This document shows, one piece after another, positions 50,968-59,064 of a stretch of DNA of 64,000 nt; the first letter of the stretch is position 1; each line of letters opens with the position of its first letter. Location: the NCBI RefSeq assembly GCF_019799945.1, contig NZ_JABGCH010000024.1:16089-80088 (forward strand), in the 5' to 3' direction. A model generated the notes under the pieces. The model did no database searches and was not told the DNA's origin. It worked only from the letters and a program-made list of their open reading frames with translations. The position numbers and the translations under genes are program-made. Source of the DNA: Modestobacter marinus (lineage in GTDB: Bacteria > Actinomycetota > Actinomycetes > Mycobacteriales > Geodermatophilaceae).

Positions 50968-50982
50968 CATGGGAGCGACCCG

Positions 50983-51405
50983 ATGACACCGCAGGTCGAC
51001 TGGGACGCGCTCCGCACCGCCGCCCGCGAGGCGATGACGCACGCGTACGTGCCCTACTCGACGTTCCCCGTCGGGGTCGCCGGGCTGGTCGACGACGGCC
51101 GGGTGGTGACCGGCTGCAACGTCGAGAACGCCTCCTACGGGCTCGGGTTGTGCGCCGAGTGCGGCATGGTCAGCGACCTGGCCCGCACCGGCGGCGGCCG
51201 GCTGGTGGCGGTGGCCTGCGTCGGCGGGGACGGGCAGCCGCTGATGCCCTGCGGCCGCTGCCGACAGCTGCTGTGGGAGCACGGCGGCGCCACGATGCTG
51301 CTCGAGACGGTGTCGCTGGGCATCGTGCCGATGAGCCAGGTGCTGCCCGACGCGTTCGGTCCCGACGACCTGGTCGCCGCCGCCGAGCGCGAGGGGCGTG
51401 TATGA
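50983..51405 (+). CDS. cdd: cytidine deaminase
   Basis: A 140-residue small tetrameric-type enzyme that deaminates cytidine and deoxycytidine to uridine forms. The zinc site is CAECGM (Cys-Ala-Glu) and PCGRCRQ; substrate motif YSTFPVGVAGL and NVENASYGLGLC. ATG 50983. Its stop overlaps the deoA start (ATGA). Confidence 0.96.
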   Translation: MTPQVDWDALRTAAREAMTHAYVPYSTFPVGVAGLVDDGRVVTGCNVENASYGLGLCAECGMVSDLARTGGGRLVAVACVGGDGQPLMPCGRCRQLLWEHGGATMLLETVSLGIVPMSQVLPDAFGPDDLVAAAEREGRV

Positions 51406-52676
51406 CCGCGTTCGACGCGATCGACGTCGTCCGCGCCAAGCGGGACGGGCAGCCGCTGAGCCCGGAGCAGATCCGCTGGGTGATCGGCGCGTACACCGCC
51501 GGGGCGGTGCCGGACGAGCAGATGAGCGCGCTGCTCATGGCGGTCTTCTTCCGCGGGATGACGCCGGACGAGCTGGCCGTCTGGACGCAGGCGATGATCG
51601 ACTCCGGCGTCCGCAAGGACCTGTCCTCGCTGGGCCGGCCCACCGCGGACAAGCACTCCACCGGCGGGGTCGGCGACAAGACCACCCTGCCGCTCGCACC
51701 GCTGGTCGCCGCCTGCGGCGTCGCGGTGCCCCAGCTGTCCGGCCGGGGGCTCGGCCACACCGGCGGCACGCTGGACAAGCTGGAGTCGGTCCCCGGCTGG
51801 CGGGCGTCGCTGACCGACGCCGAGTACGTGCAGCAGCTGCGGGACGTCGGCGCGGTCATCTGCGCGGCGGGCAACGACCTCGCGCCGGCGGACAAGCGGC
51901 TGTACGCGCTGCGGGACGTGACCGGCACGGTCGAGTCGATCCCGCTGATCGCCAGCTCGATCATGAGCAAGAAGATCGCCGAGGGCGCCGACGCGCTGGT
52001 GCTGGACGTGAAGACCGGCTCGGGGGCGTTCATGAAGGACGTCGACTCGTCCCGGGAGCTGGCCCGCACCATGGTCGGGCTCGGGGAGGCGGCCGGGGTG
52101 CGCACGGTGGCGCTGGTCACCGCGATGGACCGCCCGCTGGGCCGCGCGGCGGGCAACGCCGTGGAGGTCGCCGAGTCCGTCGAGGTCCTCGCCGGGGGCG
52201 GGCCGGCCGACGTCGTCGAGCTCACCGTCGCCCTGGCCCGGGAGATGCTCGCCGGCGCCGGCCGGGACGACGTCGACCCCGCCGAGGCGCTCGCCGACGG
52301 GCGGGCCATGGACGTGTGGCGGCGCATGATCAGCGCCCAGGGCGGCGACCCCGACGCCCCGCTGCCGCAGCCGGCCGAACGGCACGTGGTGACCGCCCCC
52401 GCGACCGGCACCCTCACCCGGCTGGACGCCTACGCGCTCGGCGTCGCCGCCTGGCGGCTGGGCGCCGGCCGGGCCCGCAAGGAGGACCCGGTGTCCGCCG
52501 CGGCCGGGATCACCTGGACCACGGGGGTGGGGGAGCAGGTCACCGCCGGGCAGCCGCTGCTGGAGCTGCAGACCGACGACGCCGCGCGCATCCCCCGGGC
52601 GCTGGAGGCGCTCGCGGGCGCGATCGGCGTCGACACCGACGACCGCCCGCTGCCGCTGATCGTCGACCGGCTGTAG
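51402..52676 (+). CDS. deoA: thymidine phosphorylase
   Basis: A 424-residue pyrimidine-nucleoside phosphorylase that releases the base and (deoxy)ribose-1-phosphate. The phosphate and nucleoside loop KHSTGGVGDKTTL, SGRGLGHTGGTLDKLES, and LVLDVKTGSGAFM are diagnostic. C-terminal PYNP domain present. ATG 51402 overlaps the cdd stop. It is the last gene of the import-catabolism transcript and is followed by a palindromic element. Confidence 0.95.
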   Translation: MTAFDAIDVVRAKRDGQPLSPEQIRWVIGAYTAGAVPDEQMSALLMAVFFRGMTPDELAVWTQAMIDSGVRKDLSSLGRPTADKHSTGGVGDKTTLPLAPLVAACGVAVPQLSGRGLGHTGGTLDKLESVPGWRASLTDAEYVQQLRDVGAVICAAGNDLAPADKRLYALRDVTGTVESIPLIASSIMSKKIAEGADALVLDVKTGSGAFMKDVDSSRELARTMVGLGEAAGVRTVALVTAMDRPLGRAAGNAVEVAESVEVLAGGGPADVVELTVALAREMLAGAGRDDVDPAEALADGRAMDVWRRMISAQGGDPDAPLPQPAERHVVTAPATGTLTRLDAYALGVAAWRLGAGRARKEDPVSAAAGITWTTGVGEQVTAGQPLLELQTDDAARIPRALEALAGAIGVDTDDRPLPLIVDRL

Positions 52677-52735
52677 CAGGGCCCCCGGCCCCCCCACCCC
52701 TCGCCGGCTCGGGGCGGGACCCTGCAGGGGGCCCC
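52677..52735 (+). repeat. dispersed palindromic element (copy 8), after deoA
   Basis: Starts directly after the deoA stop: CAGGGCCCCCGGCCCCCCC, centre CCCTCGCCGGCTCGGGGCGG, right arm GACCCTGCAGGGGGCCCC. The opening GAAGGA motif has become CAGGG; the centre and right arm are well kept. Confidence 0.8.
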
Positions 52736-52761
52736 AGCGGCATGGAGGACACTGACCTGTC

Positions 52762-53673
52762 GTGCAGAAGGACCCCCTCTTCCCCACCACTCGCACGCTC
52801 GCGGCGGGACCCGAGAGGGAGCCGTTGGACGACGACGCCGCGATCTCCATCCGCGGCCTCGTCAAGCAGTACGGCGACCGCGCCGCCGTCGACGGCCTGG
52901 ACCTCGACATCCGCCGCGGCGAGATCTTCGCGCTGCTCGGGCCCAACGGGGCCGGCAAGACGACCACCGTCGAGGTGCTGGAGGGCTACCGGCGGCGCGA
53001 CGGCGGTGAGGTGCGCGTGCTCGGGGTCGACCCGGCCACCGGCGGCCGCCGCTGGAAGGCCGACCTCGGGATCGTGCTGCAGTCCGGCGCCGGGGACAGC
53101 CAGCTGACCTGCCGCGAGCTGCTGCAGGCGCAGGGGTCCTACTACGCCGACCCCCGCGACCCCGACGAGGTGCTGGAGCTGGTCGGGCTCACCGAGAAGG
53201 CCGGTGCCCGCGGCCGCACCCTGTCCGGCGGCCAGCGGCGCCGGCTCGACGTGGCGCTCGGGATCGTCGGGCGGCCCCGGCTGCTCTTCCTGGACGAGCC
53301 GACCACCGGCTTCGACCCGGAGGCGCGGCGCCAGTTCTGGGGGCTCATCCGGTCGCTGCGCGACCTGGGCACCACCATGCTGCTGACCACCCACTACCTG
53401 GACGAGGCCGAGGAGCTGGCCGACCGGGTCGGGGTCATCGCCCGCGGCCGGCTGGTCGAGGTCGCCGTCCCGTCCTCCCTCGGCGGGCGGGGGACGGCAC
53501 CCGCCGTCGTCAGCTGGACCGAGGACGGTGTCCGGCGCACCGCCGAGACCGCCACCCCCACCGCGCTGGTCGCCGAGCTCGCCGCCCGCTTCCCCGGTGA
53601 GGTGCCCGACCTGAGGGTGAACCGGCCGACGCTGGAGGACGCCTACCTCAAGATGATCGGGGACCGCGCATGA
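52762..53673 (+). CDS. ABC transporter ATP-binding protein (ABC-2/DrrA type), 5' end on a palindromic element
   Basis: A 303-residue ATPase: Walker A GPNGAGKTTT, Q-loop VLQSGAGDSQ, signature LSGGQRRRLDVALG, Walker B LLFLDEPTTGFD, H-loop TTHYLDEAEEL. From GTG 52762 the first ~21 residues (MQKDPLFPTTRTLAAGPERE...) are element sequence; the domain starts at AISIRGLVKQYG. TTG 52825, with GAGAGGGAG upstream, is an alternative. GACACT (52748-52753) 8 nt before the GTG fits a near-leaderless start at 52762. It works with the permease at 53670; substrate unknown (drug or lipid export likely). Confidence 0.9.
   Translation: MQKDPLFPTTRTLAAGPEREPLDDDAAISIRGLVKQYGDRAAVDGLDLDIRRGEIFALLGPNGAGKTTTVEVLEGYRRRDGGEVRVLGVDPATGGRRWKADLGIVLQSGAGDSQLTCRELLQAQGSYYADPRDPDEVLELVGLTEKAGARGRTLSGGQRRRLDVALGIVGRPRLLFLDEPTTGFDPEARRQFWGLIRSLRDLGTTMLLTTHYLDEAEELADRVGVIARGRLVEVAVPSSLGGRGTAPAVVSWTEDGVRRTAETATPTALVAELAARFPGEVPDLRVNRPTLEDAYLKMIGDRA
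52767..52823 (+). repeat. dispersed palindromic element (copy 9), start of ABC ATPase gene
   Basis: GAAGGACCCCCTCTTCCCC, centre ACTCGCACGCTCGCGGCGGG, right arm ACCCGAGAGGGAGC. It begins only 31 bp after the end of copy 8, so two copies lie in tandem between deoA and the ABC genes. Confidence 0.8.
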
Positions 53674-54491
53674 CCACCACCACCGCCGAGCGGACCGCGC
53701 TGCCCTCGCTGGCCCGGGTCTACCGCACGCGCGCCGGCGTGGAGCTGAAGGAGTTCTTCCGCCAGCGCGAGTCGGTGGTCTTCACCCTGCTGTTCCCGGT
53801 GATCCTGCTACTGGGCCTGGGCGCGGTGCTCGACTACGACCTGGGGGAGGGCATCGACTTCCCGCAGTACTTCATGGCCGGGGTGATCGCCGCTGGGATC
53901 GTCGGCGCGAGTCTGCAGAACATGGCGATCCACATCGCCGGCGAGCGGTCCGACGGGACGCTCAAGAGCCTGGCCGGCACCCCGATGCCGGCCAGCGCCT
54001 ACTTCGTCGGCAAGGTCGTCCAGGTCCTCGCCGTCACGGCCGCGACGCTCGCGCTGCTGCTGCTGATCGGGGTGCTCGTCCACGGCATCGACCTGCCGTC
54101 GGGCGGCGACTGGCTCACCTTCGGCTGGGTGACCCTGCTGGGTGCGGGGGCCTGCACGCTGCTCGGCATCGCCGTCTCCACGCTGGCCCGCAACGGGCGG
54201 TCCGCCTCGGCGACGGTCACCCCGATCGCGTTGGTGCTGGAGTTCGTGTCCGGCGTCTTCATGCCCTTCCACCAGGTGCCGGGCTGGCTGCAGGACATCG
54301 CCGCCGTCTTCCCGGTCAAGTGGCTCGCCCAGGGGCTCCGCTCGGTGTTCCTCCCCGAGAGCATGGTCGCCCAGGAGCCGGCCGGCTCGTGGGAACTGGG
54401 CCGGGTCGCGCTCGTGCTCGCCATCTGGTGCGTCGTCGGGCTGCTGCTGTGCGTCCGCACGTTCCGCTGGCAGGACCGCGGGGACGGCTGA
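53670..54491 (+). CDS. ABC-2 type transporter permease
   Basis: A 273-residue membrane protein with six helices: VVFTLLFPVILLLGLGAVLD, YFMAGVIAAGIVGASLQNMA, VLAVTAATLALLLLIGVLVH and others. The amphipathic N-terminus and the RSDGTLKSLAGTPMPASAYF coupling helix are typical for DrrB/NodJ-like permeases. ATG 53670 overlaps the ATPase stop by 4 bp. Pairs with the ATPase. Confidence 0.92.
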   Translation: MTTTTAERTALPSLARVYRTRAGVELKEFFRQRESVVFTLLFPVILLLGLGAVLDYDLGEGIDFPQYFMAGVIAAGIVGASLQNMAIHIAGERSDGTLKSLAGTPMPASAYFVGKVVQVLAVTAATLALLLLIGVLVHGIDLPSGGDWLTFGWVTLLGAGACTLLGIAVSTLARNGRSASATVTPIALVLEFVSGVFMPFHQVPGWLQDIAAVFPVKWLAQGLRSVFLPESMVAQEPAGSWELGRVALVLAIWCVVGLLLCVRTFRWQDRGDG

Positions 54492-54546
54492 GACCTTCGC
54501 CGGCCGTGTCCCCCGGCGTGCTGGGTGGTCGCGGGGTGACGTTCAG

Positions 54547-54552
54547 TACCGT
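54547..54552 (+). promoter_or_regulatory. -10 element of leaderless add
   Basis: TACCGT followed by 6 nt and GTG 54559. Confidence 0.55.
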
Positions 54553-54558
54553 CGGGTC

Positions 54559-55629
54559 GTGCCCGCTGAGCTGAACGCCGAGACCCTCGCCCGCGCGCCG
54601 AAGGTGCTGCTCCACGACCACCTCGACGGCGGCCTGCGGCCCGGCACGGTGCTCGAGCTGGCCGAGGAGGCGGGCTACCGCGACCTGCCCGCCGACGAGC
54701 CGGAGGCGTTGGGGCGCTGGTTCCGCGAGGCCGCGGACTCCGGGTCGCTGGTGCGCTACCTGGAGACCTTCGCGCACACCGTGGCGGTGATGCAGCGGCC
54801 CGAGGCCGTCCAGCGGGTCGCCCGGGAGTGCGCCCTCGACCTGGCCGCCGATGGCGTCGTCTACGCCGAGGTCCGGATGGCCCCCGAGCTGCTGACCGCG
54901 ATGCCGCTGGAGGCCGCCGTCGAGGCCATGCTCGACGGTTACGCCGAGGGCGCCCACGAGGCCGCGGCGGCCGGCCGGCCGATCGTCGTCGGCACCCTGC
55001 TGTGCGCTATGCGCCAGGCCGACCGGTGGGTGGAGGTGGCCCAGCAGGTCGTCCGCCACCTCGACGTCGGGGTGGTCGGCTTCGACCTGGCCGGCCCCGA
55101 GGACGGGTTCCCGCCGGACCGCATCCCGGAGGCGATCGCCGTCCTCGACCGGGCCGGGGCGCACCGGACCGTGCACGCCGGTGAGGCGGCCGGCATCCCG
55201 TCCATCCTCGCCGCGCTGGACGGCGCCGGGGCGGAGCGGCTCGGGCACGGGGTGCGCATCGCCGACGAGGTCCTGCCGGACGGCCCGCTCGGCCCGGTGG
55301 CCCAGCGGGTGCGGGACGAGCAGGTCGTCCTGGAGGTCGCGCCGTCGTCCAACGTGCAGACCGGCGCCTACCCGTCGCTGGCCGCCCACCCGGTCGACCG
55401 GCTGCACCGGGCCGGGTTCGCCGTCACGCTGAACACCGACAACCGGCTGATGAGCGGCGTCTCGGCGACCAGTGAGCTGGCCGCGGTGACCGGGACGTTC
55501 GGCTGGACCTGGACCGACGTGCAGACCGTCGCCGAGCGGGCGCTCGCCGCCGCCTTCGTGGACGACACCGAGCGCGCGCGGCTGCTGGCCGACGTCGTCC
55601 GACCCGGGTACGCCGCGCTGCGCGCCTGA
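54559..55629 (+). CDS. add: adenosine deaminase
   Basis: A 356-residue zinc TIM-barrel that converts (deoxy)adenosine to (deoxy)inosine. Metal motif HDHLDGG (H-x-H), GFDLAGPE, HAGEAAG, the catalytic His in ERLGHGVRI, SSNVQTGAY and the metal Asp in LNTDNRLMSG. The GTG at 54559 is leaderless. It lies downstream of the nucleoside importer-cdd-deoA cluster, which completes the set for purine nucleosides. Confidence 0.95.
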   Translation: MPAELNAETLARAPKVLLHDHLDGGLRPGTVLELAEEAGYRDLPADEPEALGRWFREAADSGSLVRYLETFAHTVAVMQRPEAVQRVARECALDLAADGVVYAEVRMAPELLTAMPLEAAVEAMLDGYAEGAHEAAAAGRPIVVGTLLCAMRQADRWVEVAQQVVRHLDVGVVGFDLAGPEDGFPPDRIPEAIAVLDRAGAHRTVHAGEAAGIPSILAALDGAGAERLGHGVRIADEVLPDGPLGPVAQRVRDEQVVLEVAPSSNVQTGAYPSLAAHPVDRLHRAGFAVTLNTDNRLMSGVSATSELAAVTGTFGWTWTDVQTVAERALAAAFVDDTERARLLADVVRPGYAALRA

Positions 55630-55917
55630 CCACCGCGGCGGGTCGTGACGGCGGGGACGTCGACGCAGCGGCCGACCGGATCGCGACGCTGCGTCGTCGG
55701 TCACGCCACGTGCGGGAATCATCCCAGGTCCGACGCTGCTAACCTGTGTGGGTCGGCGTCTGCCGGCCATCCTCCCGGACGGAACTGTCCGGGTACGAGC
55801 GCATCCGTGCAGATCCGGCGTCACCGCTGACGCAGAACGATCGCCAGTGAGGACGCCGGGCTTCCCGCGTCCCTGCACCACCACGGGACGCGCACCGATC
55901 TGTATCGGAGTCCCCGC
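55630..55917 (+). promoter_or_regulatory. 288-bp gap with long structured 5' leader of the DEAD-box gene
   Basis: No gene found. TAACCT (55740-55745) is a possible -10, giving a leader of ~170 nt. A weak SigR/SigH-like match, GGGAAT-N18-GCT (55714-55740), lies at the same place. The hairpin CCCGGAC-N6-GTCCGGG (55774-55793) follows. Long structured leaders are common in cold-shock RNA helicase genes; this is inference. Confidence 0.4.
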
Positions 55918-57477
55918 TTGTCCTCGTTCGACTCTGTCGACGTCCAGAACACCCCTGAGAACGACCTCCCCGAGGTCACGGCCGCGGCCGTGGTCGAGGA
56001 GACCCCCGAGCCCACCGGCCCGACCTTCGCCGAGCTGGGCCTGCCCCACCAGCTGGTGACCGCGCTCGAGCGGCGTGGCATCCGGCACCCGTTCGCCATC
56101 CAGACCTCCGCGCTGCCCGACGCCCTCGCCGGGCGCGACGTGCTCGGCAAGGCCGCCACCGGATCGGGCAAGACGCTCGCGTTCGGCCTGCCGATGCTCG
56201 CCCGGATCGGCGCGGACGTGCGGCAGGGCCGTCGCCCCGCCCGCGGCCTCGTGCTCGTGCCCACGCGTGAGCTGGCCCAGCAGGTGCACGACAACCTGGC
56301 CCCGCTCGGCCAGGCCATGGGCGTGCAGATGGCCGCCGTCTACGGCGGCGCCTCGATGTACCGCCAGATCCAGCAGCTGCGCCGCGGCGTGGACGTGCTG
56401 ATCGCCACCCCCGGCCGGCTGCAGGACCTGATCAACCAGGGCGAGGCCACCCTCGCCGAGGTCGAGGTCTCGATCATCGACGAGGCGGACTTCATGTCCG
56501 ACCTCGGCTTCCTGCCGGTGGTCAAGGAGCTGCTCGACCAGACCCGGCGCGACGCCCAGCGGCTGCTGTTCTCGGCCACGCTGGACGGCGAGGTCGACAC
56601 CCTGGTCCGCCGCTACCTCAAGGACCCGGCCCGGCACGAGGTCCTCCGCGCGGAGGACACCGGCCCGGCTGCCGAGCACCTGGCCTACAGCGTGTCCTTC
56701 CCGGACAAGCTGAAGGTCGCCGAGCAGATGGCCTCCCGCCCGGGCCGGATCCTCGTGTTCGTGCGCACCCAGCACGGTGCCGACCGGCTGGCCGGCAACC
56801 TGCAGGCCGTCGGCATCAACGCCGAGGCGATTCACGGTGGCCTGCCCCAGTCGGCGCGCCGCCGGGCGCTGGAGGCGTTCACCGACGCCCGCAGCCCCGT
56901 GCTGGTGGCCACCGACGTCGCCGCCCGCGGCATCCACGTCGACGACGTCTCGCTGGTCCTGCACTACGACCCGCCGGCAGACCACAAGACCTACCTGCAC
57001 CGTTCCGGCCGCACCGCGCGCGCCGGTGCCGCGGGTGTCGTGGTCTCGCTGCTCCTGCCCGACCAGGTGGGCCAGGCCAAGCGCCGGTTCCGCCAGGCCA
57101 AGGTCGACCCGCAGGTCACCCGGGTCCGTCCGGGTGACGCGCCGATCGGCGAGCTCGTCGCCGGTGGCACGTTCGTGGAGCCGGTCGTCCGTCCGGTGCG
57201 CGAGTCGCGCCGTCCGGCCGGCGGTCCCGGTGGGCGTCGCCCGCGTCGTGACGGCGAGCGTCCCGGTGGGCGCAGCAGTGCTCCGCGTCGCTCCTTCGGC
57301 GACCGCGACCGGTCCTTCGGCGACCGCCCGCAGGGCGAGCGGCCCTCCGGTGAGCGTTCGTACGGCGGCCGCCCGCAGGGCGAGCGCCCCCACGGTGACC
57401 GGGACCGGCGTCCCGGTGGCCACCGCGGCCAGGGCGACGGGCAGCGCTCCGGCGGCCGCCCGACCCGCTCCTACTGA
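55918..57477 (+). CDS. DEAD-box RNA helicase with Arg/Gly-rich tail
   Basis: A 519-residue ATP-dependent RNA helicase for ribosome assembly or mRNA turnover, often cold-induced. Q-motif FAIQTSALPDAL, I ATGSGKT, Ia PTRELAQQ, II DEAD, III SATL, IV VFVRT, V ATDVAARGIHVDD, VI HRSGRTARAG. The C-terminal ~110 residues are RG/GDR-rich with repeated RxFGDR and GERP motifs, an RNA-binding disordered tail. TTG 55918 with CGGAG upstream is used; no ATG or GTG fits the conserved N-terminus (acidic SSFDSVDVQNTPEND). Confidence 0.95.
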   Translation: MSSFDSVDVQNTPENDLPEVTAAAVVEETPEPTGPTFAELGLPHQLVTALERRGIRHPFAIQTSALPDALAGRDVLGKAATGSGKTLAFGLPMLARIGADVRQGRRPARGLVLVPTRELAQQVHDNLAPLGQAMGVQMAAVYGGASMYRQIQQLRRGVDVLIATPGRLQDLINQGEATLAEVEVSIIDEADFMSDLGFLPVVKELLDQTRRDAQRLLFSATLDGEVDTLVRRYLKDPARHEVLRAEDTGPAAEHLAYSVSFPDKLKVAEQMASRPGRILVFVRTQHGADRLAGNLQAVGINAEAIHGGLPQSARRRALEAFTDARSPVLVATDVAARGIHVDDVSLVLHYDPPADHKTYLHRSGRTARAGAAGVVVSLLLPDQVGQAKRRFRQAKVDPQVTRVRPGDAPIGELVAGGTFVEPVVRPVRESRRPAGGPGGRRPRRDGERPGGRSSAPRRSFGDRDRSFGDRPQGERPSGERSYGGRPQGERPHGDRDRRPGGHRGQGDGQRSGGRPTRSY

Positions 57478-57483
57478 ACAGGG

Positions 57484-57554
57484 CCCCCTCCTCGCGAGGG
57501 GGTCTGAGACGGCGACGGCCGGCTCCCGCTACCGCGGGGGCCGGCCGTCGCCGT
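57484..57554. terminator. double terminator between convergent DEAD-box and acidic-protein genes
   Basis: Hairpin 1: CCCCCTC (57484-57490), 5-nt loop, GAGGGGG (57496-57502). Hairpin 2: ACGGCGACGGCCGGC (57509-57523) with GCCGGCCGTCGCCGT (57540-57554). Confidence 0.85.
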
Positions 57555-57567
57555 TCGAGGTCCTCTC

Positions 57568-59004
57568 TCAGGTGCGGAAGGCCAGGGCCCCGCTGACCTC
57601 GGTGACCACGTCGTCCCACGCGGCGCGGAGCGCACCGGCCTCCTCGGCGGGCAGCGGTGCGGTCGGATCGGCCTCGCCGCGGGCCACCGCCCGGCCCAGC
57701 GGCGTGCCCGGAGACAGCAGCTGCTCGACCCGGGCCAGCCCGGCGTACTCGGCGACGTCCCGCACGCCCTCGACCGGCTGCAGCAGCGCCTCGTGCTGCA
57801 CCAGCCCGCCGGCGCCGGCGGCGACCTCGTCGAGCACCTCGCCGAACTGGGGGAGGTCGTAGCGGTCCTGGTCGGCCGGCAGGGGCAGGACGTCGGTGTC
57901 GGCCACCTCCGGCCAGGACGCGATGTCGGTCAGGTCGTGCGGCTCGTCGCCGGCGCAGAACCGGGCCAGCTCCTCGGGTGAGGGGAAGAGGAAGACCCGG
58001 CCCTCCCGGCCGAGGAACCGGGCCCGGTCCTCCACGTAGCAGCGCAGCGTCAGCCCGGCGCCCTCCGGGACGACGAGCTCCACCGGCAGGATGCCGACCG
58101 CCTCCCAGAACTCCTGGGCCGCGGCGACGGCGGCCGGGCTGGCGCTCAGCCGGCCACTGCCGGCGATGGTCCGGGTTCCGGTGACGTCGGCGGGCGCCAC
58201 GGCGGTCGCCCCGGCCGGCCGGCGGGTGGCGGCGTCCGGTGCGGCATCGACGACCTCCACCTCGTCGTCCTCGTCGACGAGGGTGACGTCGCTGTCTTCG
58301 AGGTCGTCCGGTTCCGCCGCGCGGGCCTGGGCCTCCTCGCTGGCCGGCGGGTAGTCGTCCGGGGAGACCGTCCCGGCGCCGGTCCAGTCGAGGTGCTCGT
58401 CGAGCTCCTCGAGGACGTCCTCCCACAGCTCGTCGACGGCGGTGCCCAGGCGCGACCACGCCTCCTCGCCGTCGCGGCCGAGGAAGGCCTGCACCCCCAT
58501 GCCGAGCGCGGCGACCTCGGGGCGGGAGACCAGCTCGGCGACGTTCTCGAAGGCGGTCTCGTCCTCGTCGTCGTCCAGGTCGTCGTCACCGGCGGCGTCG
58601 CAGCACTCGGCGATCCGGCCCACCATGTCGACCACCGAGGCCAGCTCCTCGACGGCCCAGCGGTCCGGGTTCTCCGCGACCACGTCGTAGACGCCGTCGA
58701 GATCGAACCGGTGGTCCTCGTCGGGGGTCAGGTCCTCGGCGCCGAGCGTCGCCACCACCGGCCAGACCGGGTGGTCGGCGAGGTCGTGGTCGGTCGCCGT
58801 CCGGCAGAACACGGCGAGCGCGGCGGGGGAAGGGAACAGGTGGACGACGGCGGTGGGGCCGCCCTCCTCGTCGTCGTCCTCGACGGTGCTGCCGAGGAAC
58901 GCCTGCCACTCCTCGCCGTCCTCCTCCCACGGTGGAGCCCACAGCGTGTAGCCGGTGCGGTCATCGAGGGTGAGGGCGATCGGGACGATGCTGGGCCTGG
59001 CCAC
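57568..59004 (-). CDS. acidic two-repeat protein of unknown function (often called 'primosomal protein')
   Basis: A 478-residue, strongly acidic soluble protein. Two halves are homologous: residues ~50-130 (VVHLFPSPAALAVFCR, DHPVWPVV, DRWAVEELASVVDMVG) and ~345-430 (VFLFPSPEELARFCA, IASWPEVA, AGGLVQHEALLQPVEG), joined by an Asp/Glu-rich linker. This is an actinobacterial family sometimes labelled 'primosomal protein' without evidence. GTG 59004 is leaderless (CAGGAT at 59011-59016). No catalytic motif found. Confidence 0.85.
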   Translation of the reverse strand: MARPSIVPIALTLDDRTGYTLWAPPWEEDGEEWQAFLGSTVEDDDEEGGPTAVVHLFPSPAALAVFCRTATDHDLADHPVWPVVATLGAEDLTPDEDHRFDLDGVYDVVAENPDRWAVEELASVVDMVGRIAECCDAAGDDDLDDDEDETAFENVAELVSRPEVAALGMGVQAFLGRDGEEAWSRLGTAVDELWEDVLEELDEHLDWTGAGTVSPDDYPPASEEAQARAAEPDDLEDSDVTLVDEDDEVEVVDAAPDAATRRPAGATAVAPADVTGTRTIAGSGRLSASPAAVAAAQEFWEAVGILPVELVVPEGAGLTLRCYVEDRARFLGREGRVFLFPSPEELARFCAGDEPHDLTDIASWPEVADTDVLPLPADQDRYDLPQFGEVLDEVAAGAGGLVQHEALLQPVEGVRDVAEYAGLARVEQLLSPGTPLGRAVARGEADPTAPLPAEEAGALRAAWDDVVTEVSGALAFRT

Positions 59005-59010
59005 CGGTCC

Positions 59011-59016
59011 ATCCTG
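59011..59016 (-). promoter_or_regulatory. -10 element of leaderless acidic-protein gene
   Basis: CAGGAT on the minus strand, 6 nt upstream of GTG 59004. Confidence 0.5.
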
Positions 59017-59064
59017 CCCGTACCAGCTGTGTGCTCGCGAAGCGGGCTCGGTCCGGCTCCGCTC

